Shown here: positions 17,393 to 25,626 of the stretch, piece by piece
Position numbering within the stretch: position 1 is the first letter of the stretch
Layout of the letters: the number at the start of each line of letters is the position of its first letter
Origin: Flavobacterium bizetiae
GTDB taxonomy: Bacteria > Bacteroidota > Bacteroidia > Flavobacteriales > Flavobacteriaceae
Length of the DNA stretch: 64,000 nucleotides
Direction: 5' to 3'
NCBI RefSeq assembly: GCF_902804475.1
Contig: NZ_CADCSU010000023.1
Coordinates: 39,546 to 103,545, forward strand
Made by a program: the position numbers and the translations under genes
Notes under the pieces: generated by a model
What the model was told of the DNA's origin: nothing
Seen by the model: the letters and a program-made list of their open reading frames with translations, nothing else
Databases searched by the model: none

Positions 17393-18058
17393 ATGAAATC
17401 GTTTCTTTATAAATACCGCAAATTCTTTATTGTTTTATTCGTTTTTTCGGCTGTCACTATATCCTTATTTTATTCGGCTTTAAAGCCACAAAAAACATTA
17501 CCGATATTTAATCCTGCTGATGTAAATCCTGAATTGGTTGATAGTACGGTACAATACAAAAGTAAATACCATACGATTGCTGATTTTAAATTTGTAAACC
17601 AGAACGGTGATACGATTACTCAAAAAAATTACGAAGGAAAAATTTATGTTGCTGACTTTTTCTTCACGACTTGCGGGTCTATTTGCCCAAAAATGACAAC
17701 GAATTTAGAAGATGTTCAAAAAGCAATTTTAAATAATCCTAAAGTAATGTTGCTTTCTCACACCGTTTTTCCTGAAGTTGACAGTATTCCGGTTTTAAAA
17801 GCTTACGCTATAAAACATAATGTTGTGGATAGTAAATGGAATCTGGTTACGGGAGATAAAAAAGAAATCTACACAATGGCCAGAAAATCGTATCTGGCTG
17901 TAAAATTAGGAAGACCAGATCAATTGTACGATATGGTACATACAGAGAATTTTGTTTTGGTGGATCAAAAAAGACGCGTTCGTGGTTTTTACGACGGAAC
18001 GAATAAAGAGGAAATTAAACGCCTTTTAGAGGACATCAATTTCTTGTGTCAGGAGTAA
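17393..18058 (+). CDS. SCO1/SenC family copper chaperone
   Basis: A thioredoxin-fold protein that delivers copper to the CuA site of cytochrome c oxidase. The 221-residue product has one N-terminal membrane anchor (about residues 10-28). The copper ligands are CGSICP (Cys94, Cys98) in the FFFTTCGSICPKM strand and His183 in MVHTENFVLVD. ATG 17393 is preferred over the further upstream open frame because the anchor starts here and the likely promoter lies before it. It stands alone between a repeat element and the feo operon. Confidence 0.93.
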   Translation: MKSFLYKYRKFFIVLFVFSAVTISLFYSALKPQKTLPIFNPADVNPELVDSTVQYKSKYHTIADFKFVNQNGDTITQKNYEGKIYVADFFFTTCGSICPKMTTNLEDVQKAILNNPKVMLLSHTVFPEVDSIPVLKAYAIKHNVVDSKWNLVTGDKKEIYTMARKSYLAVKLGRPDQLYDMVHTENFVLVDQKRRVRGFYDGTNKEEIKRLLEDINFLCQE

Positions 18059-18083
18059 AATCCCTTATTTTTAGAAACATTTA

Positions 18084-18106
18084 GCATTTACAAAAGTGTT
18101 AAATGC
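18084..18106. promoter_or_regulatory. Short palindrome upstream of feoA
   Basis: GCATTTA and TAAATGC form a 7-bp inverted repeat with a 9-base spacer, ending just before the -33 TTG of the feoA promoter. It may be an operator or the end of the SCO transcript; no regulator is proposed from sequence alone. Confidence 0.3.
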
Positions 18107-18107
18107 C

Positions 18108-18136
18108 TTGAAATAAAGAATAATTGCCTACTTTTG
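18108..18136 (+). promoter_or_regulatory. feo operon promoter
   Basis: TTG at 18108-18110, an 18-base spacer and TACTTTTG at 18129-18136 make a full match to the flavobacterial promoter pattern (TTG, 17-23, TAnnTTTG). The feoA start codon is 27 bases after the -7 element. Confidence 0.72.
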
Positions 18137-18162
18137 CAATCTAAATTCAATCTAAATAAGCT

Positions 18163-18402
18163 TTGCAAAATACTATCCACACTCTAAAAAAAGGCGAGAA
18201 AGCCATTATCAAAGATTTTGATATCGATCTTATTCCTCTAAAATTATTAGAAATGGGTTGCTTGCCAGGCAACTTAGTCGAATTGCTTCAAATTGCTCCT
18301 TTTGGAGATCCATTATACTTAGATATAAATGGTTCACACGTAGCCATTCGTGTTGAAACTGCTCGTGAAATTGAAGTTGAACTTATCAAAACCAATTTGT
18401 AA
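18163..18402 (+). CDS. feoA: Ferrous iron transport protein FeoA
   Basis: A 79-residue SH3-like cytoplasmic protein that supports FeoB. The sequence has the FeoA pattern LKKGEKAIIKDF at 8-19, LLEMGCLPGNLVELLQIAPFGDPLYLDI in the middle and the closing VAIRVETAREIEVEL. The start is TTG at 18163: an in-frame TAA at 18157 lies just upstream and no ATG precedes the conserved part, so TTG is the only start that gives a full-length protein. The stop shares one base with the feoB ATG. Confidence 0.93.
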   Translation: MQNTIHTLKKGEKAIIKDFDIDLIPLKLLEMGCLPGNLVELLQIAPFGDPLYLDINGSHVAIRVETAREIEVELIKTNL

Positions 18403-20501
18403 TGAGCATTCAAAATATCAATGTTGCCCTTATTGGGAATCCAAATACAGGAAAAACTTCCGTTTTTAATCAGCTTACAGGACTAAATCAACAAGTGGGG
18501 AATTATCCCGGAATTACGGTTGAGAAAAAAATCGGGTTCTGTAAATTACCTCACAACATCAAAGCCAATATTCTTGACTTACCGGGAACTTATAGCCTTA
18601 ATGCAAGTTCTATGGATGAAAGTGTGGTGATTGAACTGTTATTAAACAAAAACGATAAATTATATCCGGATGTTGCGGTAGTGGTTACAGATGTTGAAAA
18701 TCTGAAACGAAATCTACTGATTTACACGCAAATAAAAGACCTTGAAATTCCGACAATTTTAGTCATCAATATGTCTGATCGTATGGAAAGCAAGGGGATA
18801 ACTTTAGATATTCCGTATCTTGAAGAAAAACTAAAAACGAAAATTGCTTTAGTAAGTTCACGAAAAGGTTTAGGAATTGAGGAATTAAAGGAACTTATTG
18901 TTTCTTATAAAACGATCCCAAATGAACCTTGCATGAATGCTTCGGTTATTGATGAGGAATATTTTCAAAAATTACAACATGCTTTTCCTAACCAATTATT
19001 ATACAAATTATGGTTGGTGATTACGCAGGATGTGAACTTTTTGAATTTAGACCGAAATGAAATCAGAAGTACTTTTACGAAATCGCATTCTGAATTAAAG
19101 CGTCTACAGCAAAAAGAAACGATAAAACGTTATCAATTTATAAATGATGTTTTAAAAGAAGGTTTAAAAGTTGATGCCTCGATGGCAAAAGACTTTAGAG
19201 CTAAACTTGATCGTGTTTTAACCCACAAAGTTTGGGGTTACGTGATTTTCTTAGCTATTTTATTTTTGATTTTCCAATCGATTTTCAGCTGGTCAACTAT
19301 CCCGATGGATTTCATTGACAGCACTTTTGCTTCTTTAAGTACCTGGGTGGCTCAGGAATTACCAAGCGGAATTTTAACTGATTTACTTTCGCAGGGAATT
19401 GTGCCGGGAATTGGCGGTGTTATTATTTTTATTCCGCAAATTGCCTTTTTATTCTTGTTTATTTCTATTCTCGAAGAAAGTGGTTATATGAGTCGTGTTG
19501 TGTTTTTGATGGATAAAATCATGCGCAAGTTTGGTCTTTCCGGAAAAAGTGTGGTGCCTTTAATTTCAGGAACTGCTTGTGCAATTCCGGCAATTATGGC
19601 GACTAGAAATATCGAAAACTGGAAAGAACGTTTAATTACCATTCTGGTAACGCCATTTACTACTTGTTCTGCGAGATTACCGGTTTATACGATCATTATT
19701 TCATTGGTTATTCCTGACGAACGTTTGTTTGGTTTCTTAAACGTACAAGGTTTGGCCTTGATGTTATTATATTTAATAGGTTTTGGAACGGCAATTCTAT
19801 CGGCTTATATCTTAAATAAAATATTAAAAATAAGTACCAAAACGTATTTCGTTGTCGAAATGCCAAGTTATAAATTGCCACTTTTCAAGAATGTTGCGAT
19901 AAATGTTGTCGAAAAAACAAAGGCTTTCGTAGTTGGAGCAGGTAAAATTATCTTAGCGATATCTGTTATTTTATGGTTTTTAGCATCGTATGGTCCTGGA
20001 AAAGATTTTAACGAAGCAGAAACTATCGTAAAAGAAAGATTTGTTGACACGCCTCTTGACGAAGTTCAATTTGAAAATGAAGTAGCGTCTCAAAAATTAG
20101 AGAATTCTTATATCGGACTTATGGGAAGAGCGATTGAGCCTGTTATTTCTCCTTTGGGTTACGACTGGAAAATCGGAATTGCATTAATTAGTTCATTTGC
20201 TGCACGTGAAGTTTTCGTAGGAACGCTTGCCACCATTTATAGTGTTGGAGATACTGATAACGAATCTACTATAAAAAGCAAAATGCAGGAAGAGATTAAT
20301 CCGGAAACGGGTAAGAAAATCTTTAATTTTGCTTCTGGAATTTCTTTACTTTTATTTTACGCTTTTGCCATGCAATGCGCAAGTACGCTTGCTATTACTA
20401 AAAAAGAAACAAATTCATGGAAATGGCCTGCAATGCAGCTTTTCCTAATGAGTGGACTTGCTTATTTTGTAGCGCTTTTTGCGTATCAACTTTTAAAATA
20501 A
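18402..20501 (+). CDS. feoB: Ferrous iron transport GTPase/permease FeoB
   Basis: A 699-residue inner-membrane Fe(II) transporter. The G domain is intact: G1 GNPNTGKTS at residues 12-20, G3 DLPGTYSL near 58-65, G4 NMSDRME near 123, then a helical linker and the two Gate repeats with about eight or more membrane segments (GTACAIPAIMATRN and ITPFTTCSARLPVY-type motifs, the latter with its conserved Cys). The length is normal. It overlaps feoA by one base (TAATG) and is followed by the small Cys-rich membrane protein. Confidence 0.98.
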   Translation: MSIQNINVALIGNPNTGKTSVFNQLTGLNQQVGNYPGITVEKKIGFCKLPHNIKANILDLPGTYSLNASSMDESVVIELLLNKNDKLYPDVAVVVTDVENLKRNLLIYTQIKDLEIPTILVINMSDRMESKGITLDIPYLEEKLKTKIALVSSRKGLGIEELKELIVSYKTIPNEPCMNASVIDEEYFQKLQHAFPNQLLYKLWLVITQDVNFLNLDRNEIRSTFTKSHSELKRLQQKETIKRYQFINDVLKEGLKVDASMAKDFRAKLDRVLTHKVWGYVIFLAILFLIFQSIFSWSTIPMDFIDSTFASLSTWVAQELPSGILTDLLSQGIVPGIGGVIIFIPQIAFLFLFISILEESGYMSRVVFLMDKIMRKFGLSGKSVVPLISGTACAIPAIMATRNIENWKERLITILVTPFTTCSARLPVYTIIISLVIPDERLFGFLNVQGLALMLLYLIGFGTAILSAYILNKILKISTKTYFVVEMPSYKLPLFKNVAINVVEKTKAFVVGAGKIILAISVILWFLASYGPGKDFNEAETIVKERFVDTPLDEVQFENEVASQKLENSYIGLMGRAIEPVISPLGYDWKIGIALISSFAAREVFVGTLATIYSVGDTDNESTIKSKMQEEINPETGKKIFNFASGISLLLFYAFAMQCASTLAITKKETNSWKWPAMQLFLMSGLAYFVALFAYQLLK

Positions 20502-20507
20502 ACGATC

Positions 20508-20630
20508 ATGGTACAGGAAATTATTGCCTTTGTCATTTTATTTATCGCTATTGGTTTTTTGATTAGAAAATTCTTTTGGAAATCTAAGAAGAAAAAAGAT
20601 TGCGGTGACGGGAATTGTGGGTGTTCTTAG
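20508..20630 (+). CDS. FeoB-associated Cys-rich membrane protein, 40 aa
   Basis: A small gene starting at ATG 20508, six bases after feoB. The product has one membrane helix (about residues 5-19), a basic stretch (RKFFWKSKKKK) and a Cys-rich tail CGDGNCGCS. This is the layout of the FeoB-associated Cys-rich membrane proteins that take the place of FeoC in many Bacteroidota and Firmicutes. The Cys tail may bind iron or an Fe-S cluster; this is inferred from family knowledge. Confidence 0.85.
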   Translation: MVQEIIAFVILFIAIGFLIRKFFWKSKKKKDCGDGNCGCS

Positions 20631-20700
20631 AGAAAGGTTCTAAGGTACTGAGAGGTTGAGATACTAAGGTTTTGAGCGACTTTGTCTTGACTAAATCTTT
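20631..20700. repeat. Low-complexity direct repeat after the feo operon
   Basis: Repeats of AGGTT-CTAAGGTACTGAG, AGGTTGAGATACTAAGG and TTTTGAGCGACTTTG make up most of this gap. They resemble the CTTTG-type repeat before hemE in style but not in sequence. No gene or terminator is seen. Confidence 0.4.
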
Positions 20701-20731
20701 GAATGATATTTTAAAAAATCCAATTTAAAAA

Positions 20732-21115
20732 ATGCCAAATTTCATTTATTGTTTATTTTTCATATTCTTAAATCTATCTCTATTTTTAATACTTTCTAAA
20801 AAAGTCCTTTTAAATCGATACATCAATTTAAGCATTATAGCCTTTTTTATAATTGTATATTTAATACACCAATTGAATCTCTTGGGATATCAAATAAATC
20901 CATCTGCTTTTAGAAAATTATGCTTTTTTAGTATTGCTCTGATATTTTGGTTTTACCTGAATTCCTTTTTTTTAAAACAAATGGAGACTAAAAAAAACGC
21001 TTTCAATCATTTTAATAAAAGCATATATATCTTAGTAAAAAAAGATTTTCTAATTTATTTCCTTTTTGTGATGACAACAATAACTCAAATAGACTGGGTT
21101 TATCGTATAAAATAA
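20732..21115 (+). CDS. Hypothetical small membrane protein, 127 aa
   Basis: Four hydrophobic segments (about residues 3-22, 32-52, 64-82 and 104-120) separated by short basic loops make this a likely inner-membrane protein. No family motif is visible. Its base composition is more AT-rich than feoB and it has its own downstream hairpin, so it may be an independent or acquired gene. Translation is supported only by the open frame and the membrane pattern. Confidence 0.55.
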   Translation: MPNFIYCLFFIFLNLSLFLILSKKVLLNRYINLSIIAFFIIVYLIHQLNLLGYQINPSAFRKLCFFSIALIFWFYLNSFFLKQMETKKNAFNHFNKSIYILVKKDFLIYFLFVMTTITQIDWVYRIK

Positions 21116-21189
21116 GGGTCAAACAAATATTGATGAGTCAGACTGAGCGAAGTCAAAGTCCGCAAAGCTATATCTAAAACTAAATCATA

Positions 21190-21222
21190 AAAAAATGGCT
21201 TCATTATGAAGCCATTTTTTAT
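21190..21222. terminator. Rho-independent terminator
   Basis: AAAAATGGCTTCATTATGAAGCCATTTTTTATT: a stem of AAAATGGCTTCA / TGAAGCCATTTT with a short loop and a T-run. It can stop the 127-aa gene (+) and possibly the HD hydrolase gene (-). Confidence 0.85.
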
Positions 21223-21229
21223 TACTGAA

Positions 21230-21308
21230 AACCGAGACTGAGACTGAGACTGAGACTGAGACTGAGACCGAGACTGAGACTGAAAACTATGACTGTGACT
21301 GAAAACTA
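21230..21308. repeat. GAGACT hexanucleotide tandem array
   Basis: About eight to nine copies of GAGACT (one variant GAGACC) run from about 21233 to 21288 and are followed by AAAACT-ATGACTGTGACTG-AAAACT. The end overlaps the stop region of the HD hydrolase gene. The flanking ACTGAAAACT words match the inverted repeat at 1201-1272. Confidence 0.92.
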
Positions 21309-21959
21309 CTTAATCCCCTCCCACTCTGCATAAAACTGAGCAAGGAACAATTCCATAAAACGATGTCTTTCGGCAGCGATTTGTTTTCCGGTTTTGGTAT
21401 TCATTTTATCTTTTAAGAGTAAAAGCTTTTCGTAAAAATGATTTATCGTTGGCGCATTATTCTTTTTATATTCTTCTTTGGTCATATTGGTTATTGGTGC
21501 AATTTCGGGATCATGAAGGGTTCTGTTTTTAAAACCTCCATAATTAAACGCTCTTGCTACTCCAATCGCGCCTATTGCGTCTAAACGATCCGCGTCCTGC
21601 ACGATATCCAATTCTATAGACTTGAACTTCTTTTCGAAATTTCCGCCCTTATAAGAGATGTTTTCGATGATGTTTACCACATGCTGAATAATATCTTCTG
21701 AAACACCTTCACTTTCCAGAAACAAACGGGCTGTTTTTGGTCCGATAGTTTCATCTCCGTTATGAAATTTACTATCAGCAATGTCATGAAGCAAAGCTCC
21801 TAACTGAACAACTATGAGATCACAATCAGTATCTTTTGCAATTAAAAGCGCATTTTTATAAACGCGTTCGATATGAAACCAATCGTGTCCTCCTTCGGCA
21901 TCGTTTAATTTTTCTTTTACAAAAGCAATTGTTTTGTTTATTAATTCAGTTGTACTCAT
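21306..21959 (-). CDS. HD domain phosphohydrolase
   Basis: A 217-residue cytoplasmic metal-dependent phosphohydrolase of the YpgQ/YedJ type. The metal ligands appear as HDWFHIERVYKNA (about residues 20-32), ALLHDIADSKF (HD pair at about 58-59) and DIVQDADRLDAIGAIGVARAF (D at about 124-128). Such proteins often hydrolyse nucleotides or pyrophosphate bonds; the substrate is not told by sequence. The gene stands alone on the - strand, with the hexamer array at its 3' end. Confidence 0.9.
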   Translation of the reverse strand: MSTTELINKTIAFVKEKLNDAEGGHDWFHIERVYKNALLIAKDTDCDLIVVQLGALLHDIADSKFHNGDETIGPKTARLFLESEGVSEDIIQHVVNIIENISYKGGNFEKKFKSIELDIVQDADRLDAIGAIGVARAFNYGGFKNRTLHDPEIAPITNMTKEEYKKNNAPTINHFYEKLLLLKDKMNTKTGKQIAAERHRFMELFLAQFYAEWEGIK

Positions 21960-22192
21960 AATTTGTTATGTATTTATCTGGGTGATTTATAGCACACAGA
22001 TCTTGCGGATTAAACGGATTGACACAGATTACTATTAATCTTCTCTTTCGAAAATCCTTATTGAATAAAAAATGTTGATTGCTAAAGTTTTTCAACCTTA
22101 ACAATCAACAATATGTTTTAAATGTCAATATCAAATATTAATTGCGAAATCAATTTTAAATCTAAAATCAGAAATCTGCAATCTAAAATTTT
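21960..22192. other. Intergenic region with repeat remnants
   Basis: This gap holds ACACAGATCTTGCGGATTAA and GATTGACACAGATTACTATT (relatives of the ACACGGAT family seen at 17054), the desaturase terminator, and AAATCTAAAATC-type words next to the desaturase stop. No gene is seen. Confidence 0.5.
22066..22110 (-). terminator. Terminator of the acyl-ACP desaturase gene
   Basis: On the - strand the stem TGTTGATTGTTAAGG / CTTTAGCAATCAACA has a loop of about eight bases and is followed by TTTTTTATT. It lies about 80 bases after the stop. Confidence 0.85.
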
Positions 22193-23185
22193 TTATAATC
22201 TAGCTGGCTCAACCCATTTGAAGATATGTCCTTCTTGCGGAATTACTAATCTTTCTGAGATTCTTGCCATACGAGCTGGTAATTTCATTAAGTAATCACG
22301 CGCTTTTTCCGCTTCATCAGTTAAATTGGTAACCTTATCGATTTCCCATTTATCAATTAATTTTTGCATGATATCTACATAATCGTTGGCTGTATATACT
22401 CCAATACGTTGTGCAGAATCAGAGAATTGTTCGAAAGCAGAACTGATCTTTTGACCTGATTCTCTTAAGAAATGTGCCGGCATAACGATTTTTTGTTTCA
22501 TCATGTATTGAAACGCCAACATCATTTCGCTAGGATCTACTGCAAAAATACGCGTAACAAATTCGCTGTATGCATGGTGATGACGCATTTCGTCACCAGC
22601 AATCATTTTACACATTTTAGACAATTTGTTATCGCCAAATTTCTTCGCGATTTGTGCTACTCTGTTGTGCGACACATAAGTTGCTAATTCCTGGAAACTA
22701 GTGTATACAAAGTTTTTGTACGGGTCAGTTCCGGTTCCAATATCAAATCCGTCGTTGATTAAGTGCTGTGTTGTCATTTCGATTTCACGCATGTTTACAC
22801 GACCAGACAAATACAAGTATTTATTTAGCAAATCTCCGTGACGGTTTTCTTCTCCGGTCCATTGTCTGATCCATTTAGACCAGCCGTTTCCACCATTTTC
22901 GATTTGATCAATTCCTTCTACATCCATTAACCATGATTCGTAAGTTGGTAAAGCTTCCTCAGTGATAGTGTCACCTACAAGCGTTACCCAGAAATCATAT
23001 GGTAATTCTTTGGCAATTTCACGTAACTCTTTTACCTCCTCAAAGAAATTTTCTCCTTCAGAATTAGGCAAAAAGTCTGACGGCTGCCAAATTTTTTCCA
23101 CCGGAATTAAATACTGTTCAACGAAGCTATCCACGTTTTTTTCCAAAAACTGCATTACTTCTAATCTAATGTTTTTTATAGACAT
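22193..23185 (-). CDS. Acyl-ACP desaturase (ferritin-like di-iron enzyme)
   Basis: Introduces a double bond into acyl-ACP using O2 and a di-iron site. The 330-residue product has the two metal motifs of the stearoyl-ACP desaturase family: EENRHGD at about residues 113-119 and DEMRHHHAY at about 200-208, plus the conserved WTRQWT-like WIRQWTGEENRH context. It sits 53 bases downstream of a PlsC acyltransferase gene on the same strand, so membrane lipid synthesis and unsaturation are grouped here. Confidence 0.95.
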   Translation of the reverse strand: MSIKNIRLEVMQFLEKNVDSFVEQYLIPVEKIWQPSDFLPNSEGENFFEEVKELREIAKELPYDFWVTLVGDTITEEALPTYESWLMDVEGIDQIENGGNGWSKWIRQWTGEENRHGDLLNKYLYLSGRVNMREIEMTTQHLINDGFDIGTGTDPYKNFVYTSFQELATYVSHNRVAQIAKKFGDNKLSKMCKMIAGDEMRHHHAYSEFVTRIFAVDPSEMMLAFQYMMKQKIVMPAHFLRESGQKISSAFEQFSDSAQRIGVYTANDYVDIMQKLIDKWEIDKVTNLTDEAEKARDYLMKLPARMARISERLVIPQEGHIFKWVEPARL

Positions 23186-23238
23186 TACTTATTTAAGATT
23201 GGGATTTCTGTTTCAGTTTAATTGCTGAAATCAAAAAT

Positions 23239-23979
23239 CTATTTATACTCGTTTACTCCTTCTACAACTGCCTTCTCTGTCATCTCCATTAATTCGGCAA
23301 AATTATAGTCTTTTACGGCTAAAGCCTTATGAGCGGTAAAGGTAAGGCGATTTCCTAAACCTACAGGAAAAAAACCATATTTTACCATTTTCCATGAATT
23401 GTTGATACTCACTGGTACTATATACGCAGAAGGTGCGTATTTGCATAGAATTTTTACACCATTTTGAGCAAATTCTTTCGGTTTTCCTGTTTTACTACGT
23501 GTTCCTTCAGGAAAAATTACTGCAGATCTCTTATATTTTTCAATATATTCAGACAAACCTTTTATTGCCGGTATTGCCTGTTTTGGGTCTTTACGGTCAA
23601 TTAGCACAGATCCCCCATGTTTTAAATTATAAGACACACTCGGGATTCCGCTACCTAACTCTTTCTTGCTTACAAATTTACAATGAAAACGTCTAAAGTA
23701 CCAAATCATTGCAATGATATCGTACATACTTTGATGATTAGAAACAAAAATAATAGGAACTCCCGTTGGGATGTTTTCTCTATTTTCGATCTTATAAGTT
23801 GTTCCCACAAGATTGGTACATCTTAACAGGCAAAAATTTAAATAATCTACACTTTTTTTATGAGCCTGATAGCCAAAAACATTTAGGCAAATCCATTGTA
23901 TTGGATGAAATACAAGCAAACACAAACTAAAAACTAGATAGTATATTACTGATATTGGATAGGAAATTATTTTTTGCAT
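23239..23979 (-). CDS. plsC: 1-acyl-sn-glycerol-3-phosphate acyltransferase
   Basis: Acylates lysophosphatidic acid to phosphatidic acid at the inner membrane. The 246-residue product has motif I NHQSMYD (HX4D), motif III FPEGTRSKTGKPKEF, and a final PVSI strand. An N-terminal hydrophobic segment anchors it. I chose ATG at 23979 (MQKIISYPISV); the frame runs 29 codons further upstream, but that part is low-complexity hydrophobic and not family-like. It is upstream of the desaturase gene. Confidence 0.92.
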   Translation of the reverse strand: MQKIISYPISVIYYLVFSLCLLVFHPIQWICLNVFGYQAHKKSVDYLNFCLLRCTNLVGTTYKIENRENIPTGVPIIFVSNHQSMYDIIAMIWYFRRFHCKFVSKKELGSGIPSVSYNLKHGGSVLIDRKDPKQAIPAIKGLSEYIEKYKRSAVIFPEGTRSKTGKPKEFAQNGVKILCKYAPSAYIVPVSINNSWKMVKYGFFPVGLGNRLTFTAHKALAVKDYNFAELMEMTEKAVVEGVNEYK

Positions 23980-24316
23980 GCTTAAAAAATTAATGCCCAA
24001 AAGTAATAAATAAATTTTTAGCTCTATAAAAATTATATAACTACCAACAAATATGGTGTTTACCAAAATAAACCTATTACAAATCGTACAAATTTAGACT
24101 CATTATATTGGCTTTATAAATTGAATTTTACAAATATAACCAAGATAAGATCGTGAATGCTTACAGAAAATCAGGTTTAATTTATAAAAACCACATCAAT
24201 ATCACAGAAATTTAAGACCTCAGCACAAATTTGAATACAAAGTAATTGCCTAAAATCGCTGGCATTTGCAATACAATTGTACCTTTGTCTTAAATTGCAA
24301 TTTTTTTCTGAATTAA
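23980..24316. promoter_or_regulatory. Divergent intergenic region between plsC and rnpA
   Basis: This 337-base AT-rich region separates plsC (-) from rnpA (+). It contains TACCTTTG at 24280-24287, a match to TAnnTTTG pointing to rnpA, 29 bases before its ATG, and on the - strand TAAATTTG at 24089-24096 and TATATTTG at 24131-24138 for plsC. None has a -33 TTG at the usual distance. No gene is seen. Confidence 0.45.
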
Positions 24317-24721
24317 ATGAACTTCACTTACCCTAAAAATGAACGCTTAAAGAGCAAAACAACAATAGGTTTACTATTTTCGGAAGGAAAATCAGTTTCT
24401 AAATATCCGTTGCGTTTGGTTTACCGTCAAGCGGAAGTTGATGCCGCAGAAAAAATTAAAATTGGTGTTTCGGTTTCTAAGAAATATTTTAAAAAAGCGG
24501 TTGATCGTAATTATTTCAAACGCGTTTTAAGAGAAACGTATCGATTGAATAAACATTTGCTTTTAGATAATATTCAGGAACCTTATTCTTTGATGTTTTT
24601 TTACCAAACCAAAGACAAATTATCTTACGAAGAAATCAATACCAAAACGATTCAACTTTTCGAAAAATTCCTTCTTCAGGTAAACAAAACCAGCGATTCT
24701 GAAAGTAAAACTGATTTGTAA
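24317..24721 (+). CDS. rnpA: Ribonuclease P protein component
   Basis: The protein subunit of RNase P, which matures the 5' ends of tRNAs. The 134-residue product carries FPKNERLKSK-like YPKNERLKSK at the start, LRLVYR, IKIGVSVSKKYFKKAVDRNYFKR (the RNR-type RNA-binding motif at about residues 52-74) and a C-terminal helix. It lies upstream of the DUF4349 and S41 peptidase genes, 81 bases away. rpmH, its usual neighbour in many bacteria, is not here. Confidence 0.95.
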   Translation: MNFTYPKNERLKSKTTIGLLFSEGKSVSKYPLRLVYRQAEVDAAEKIKIGVSVSKKYFKKAVDRNYFKRVLRETYRLNKHLLLDNIQEPYSLMFFYQTKDKLSYEEINTKTIQLFEKFLLQVNKTSDSESKTDL

Positions 24722-24802
24722 TCCTTCGATGACAACTTTATTGATCAAATTAGACTAAGAATTATAAAAAAATTGTAGTTTTAGATTTAATTTGAAATAG
24801 AT

Positions 24803-25624
24803 ATGAAATATATTTTCTTTTTATTCTTTGTCCTTTTGACGTTTTCGGCTTGTGGTAAACACGAAGAACCTTCTGCTAATATGATGGTGAGTGCAGTTAA
24901 ACTTCCTCCAAAAAATGAATCTGCTGCAGATGCAGAATCTGATCTTGCTGATCCTGCATCTCCTCAAATTCCTCAAAAAATTATCAAAGAAGCTTCTCTT
25001 CGATTTGAAACTGATGATCTTGAAGATACTTTTAATAGAATTCAAGTTGCAATTACTGCAAATAAGGCTTCGATTCAAAATGATTCTGAAGGAAAGGATT
25101 ACGACAACGTTTATAGAAATTTAACCGTTCGTGTTCCCAGCCAAAATTTTGATTCTTTTATAAGTGCCATTTCAAAAGGAGTTTCTTATTTTGAAAGAAA
25201 AGATATTTCTGCTCAAAATGTTACTGAAGAATACATTGATCTAACTACAAGACTAAATACCAAGCGTAAACTCGAAGCTCGTTACTTAGAGATATTGCAA
25301 AAAGCGACAAAAATTAGTGAGATTTTAGAAATCGAAAAACAAATTTCGGCTATTCGTGAAGAAATTGAGGCGAAAGAAGGACAATTGAAATATCTCGAAA
25401 ATCGCGTATCAGAAAGTACTGTAACCATTGAATTTTACAAAACCATTGCTCAAAAAGAAGGTGTTAAAACTTCGTACGGATCTAAAATCTGGACGGCAAT
25501 TCAATCCGGATTTTATAGCCTTTCAGATTTTTTAATATCCATTATTAGCCTTTGGCCATTTATTATACTATTTTGCGTATTCGCCTATTTTATTAGAAAA
25601 AGATTTAAAAGAAAAAAAACATAG
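24803..25624 (+). CDS. DUF4349 family lipoprotein
   Basis: A 273-residue lipoprotein: the signal ends in FSAC (Cys17). The DUF4349 domain starts at about residue 55 (IIKEASLRFETDDL) and contains YRNLTVRVPSQNFDSFISAI, then the coiled-coil EYIDLTTRLNTKRKLEARYL and the ESTVTIEFYKT strand. A C-terminal membrane helix (about residues 245-264) with a basic tail follows. It is probably an envelope protein with both a lipid anchor and a helix. It ends two bases before the S41 protease gene, so the two are coupled. Confidence 0.9.
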   Translation: MKYIFFLFFVLLTFSACGKHEEPSANMMVSAVKLPPKNESAADAESDLADPASPQIPQKIIKEASLRFETDDLEDTFNRIQVAITANKASIQNDSEGKDYDNVYRNLTVRVPSQNFDSFISAISKGVSYFERKDISAQNVTEEYIDLTTRLNTKRKLEARYLEILQKATKISEILEIEKQISAIREEIEAKEGQLKYLENRVSESTVTIEFYKTIAQKEGVKTSYGSKIWTAIQSGFYSLSDFLISIISLWPFIILFCVFAYFIRKRFKRKKT

Positions 25625-25626
25625 TC

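Noticed and set aside
21230..21308. Hexamer array as CRISPR or telomere-like array
   Set aside because: Plain tandem hexamers with no spacers; it is a simple repeat.
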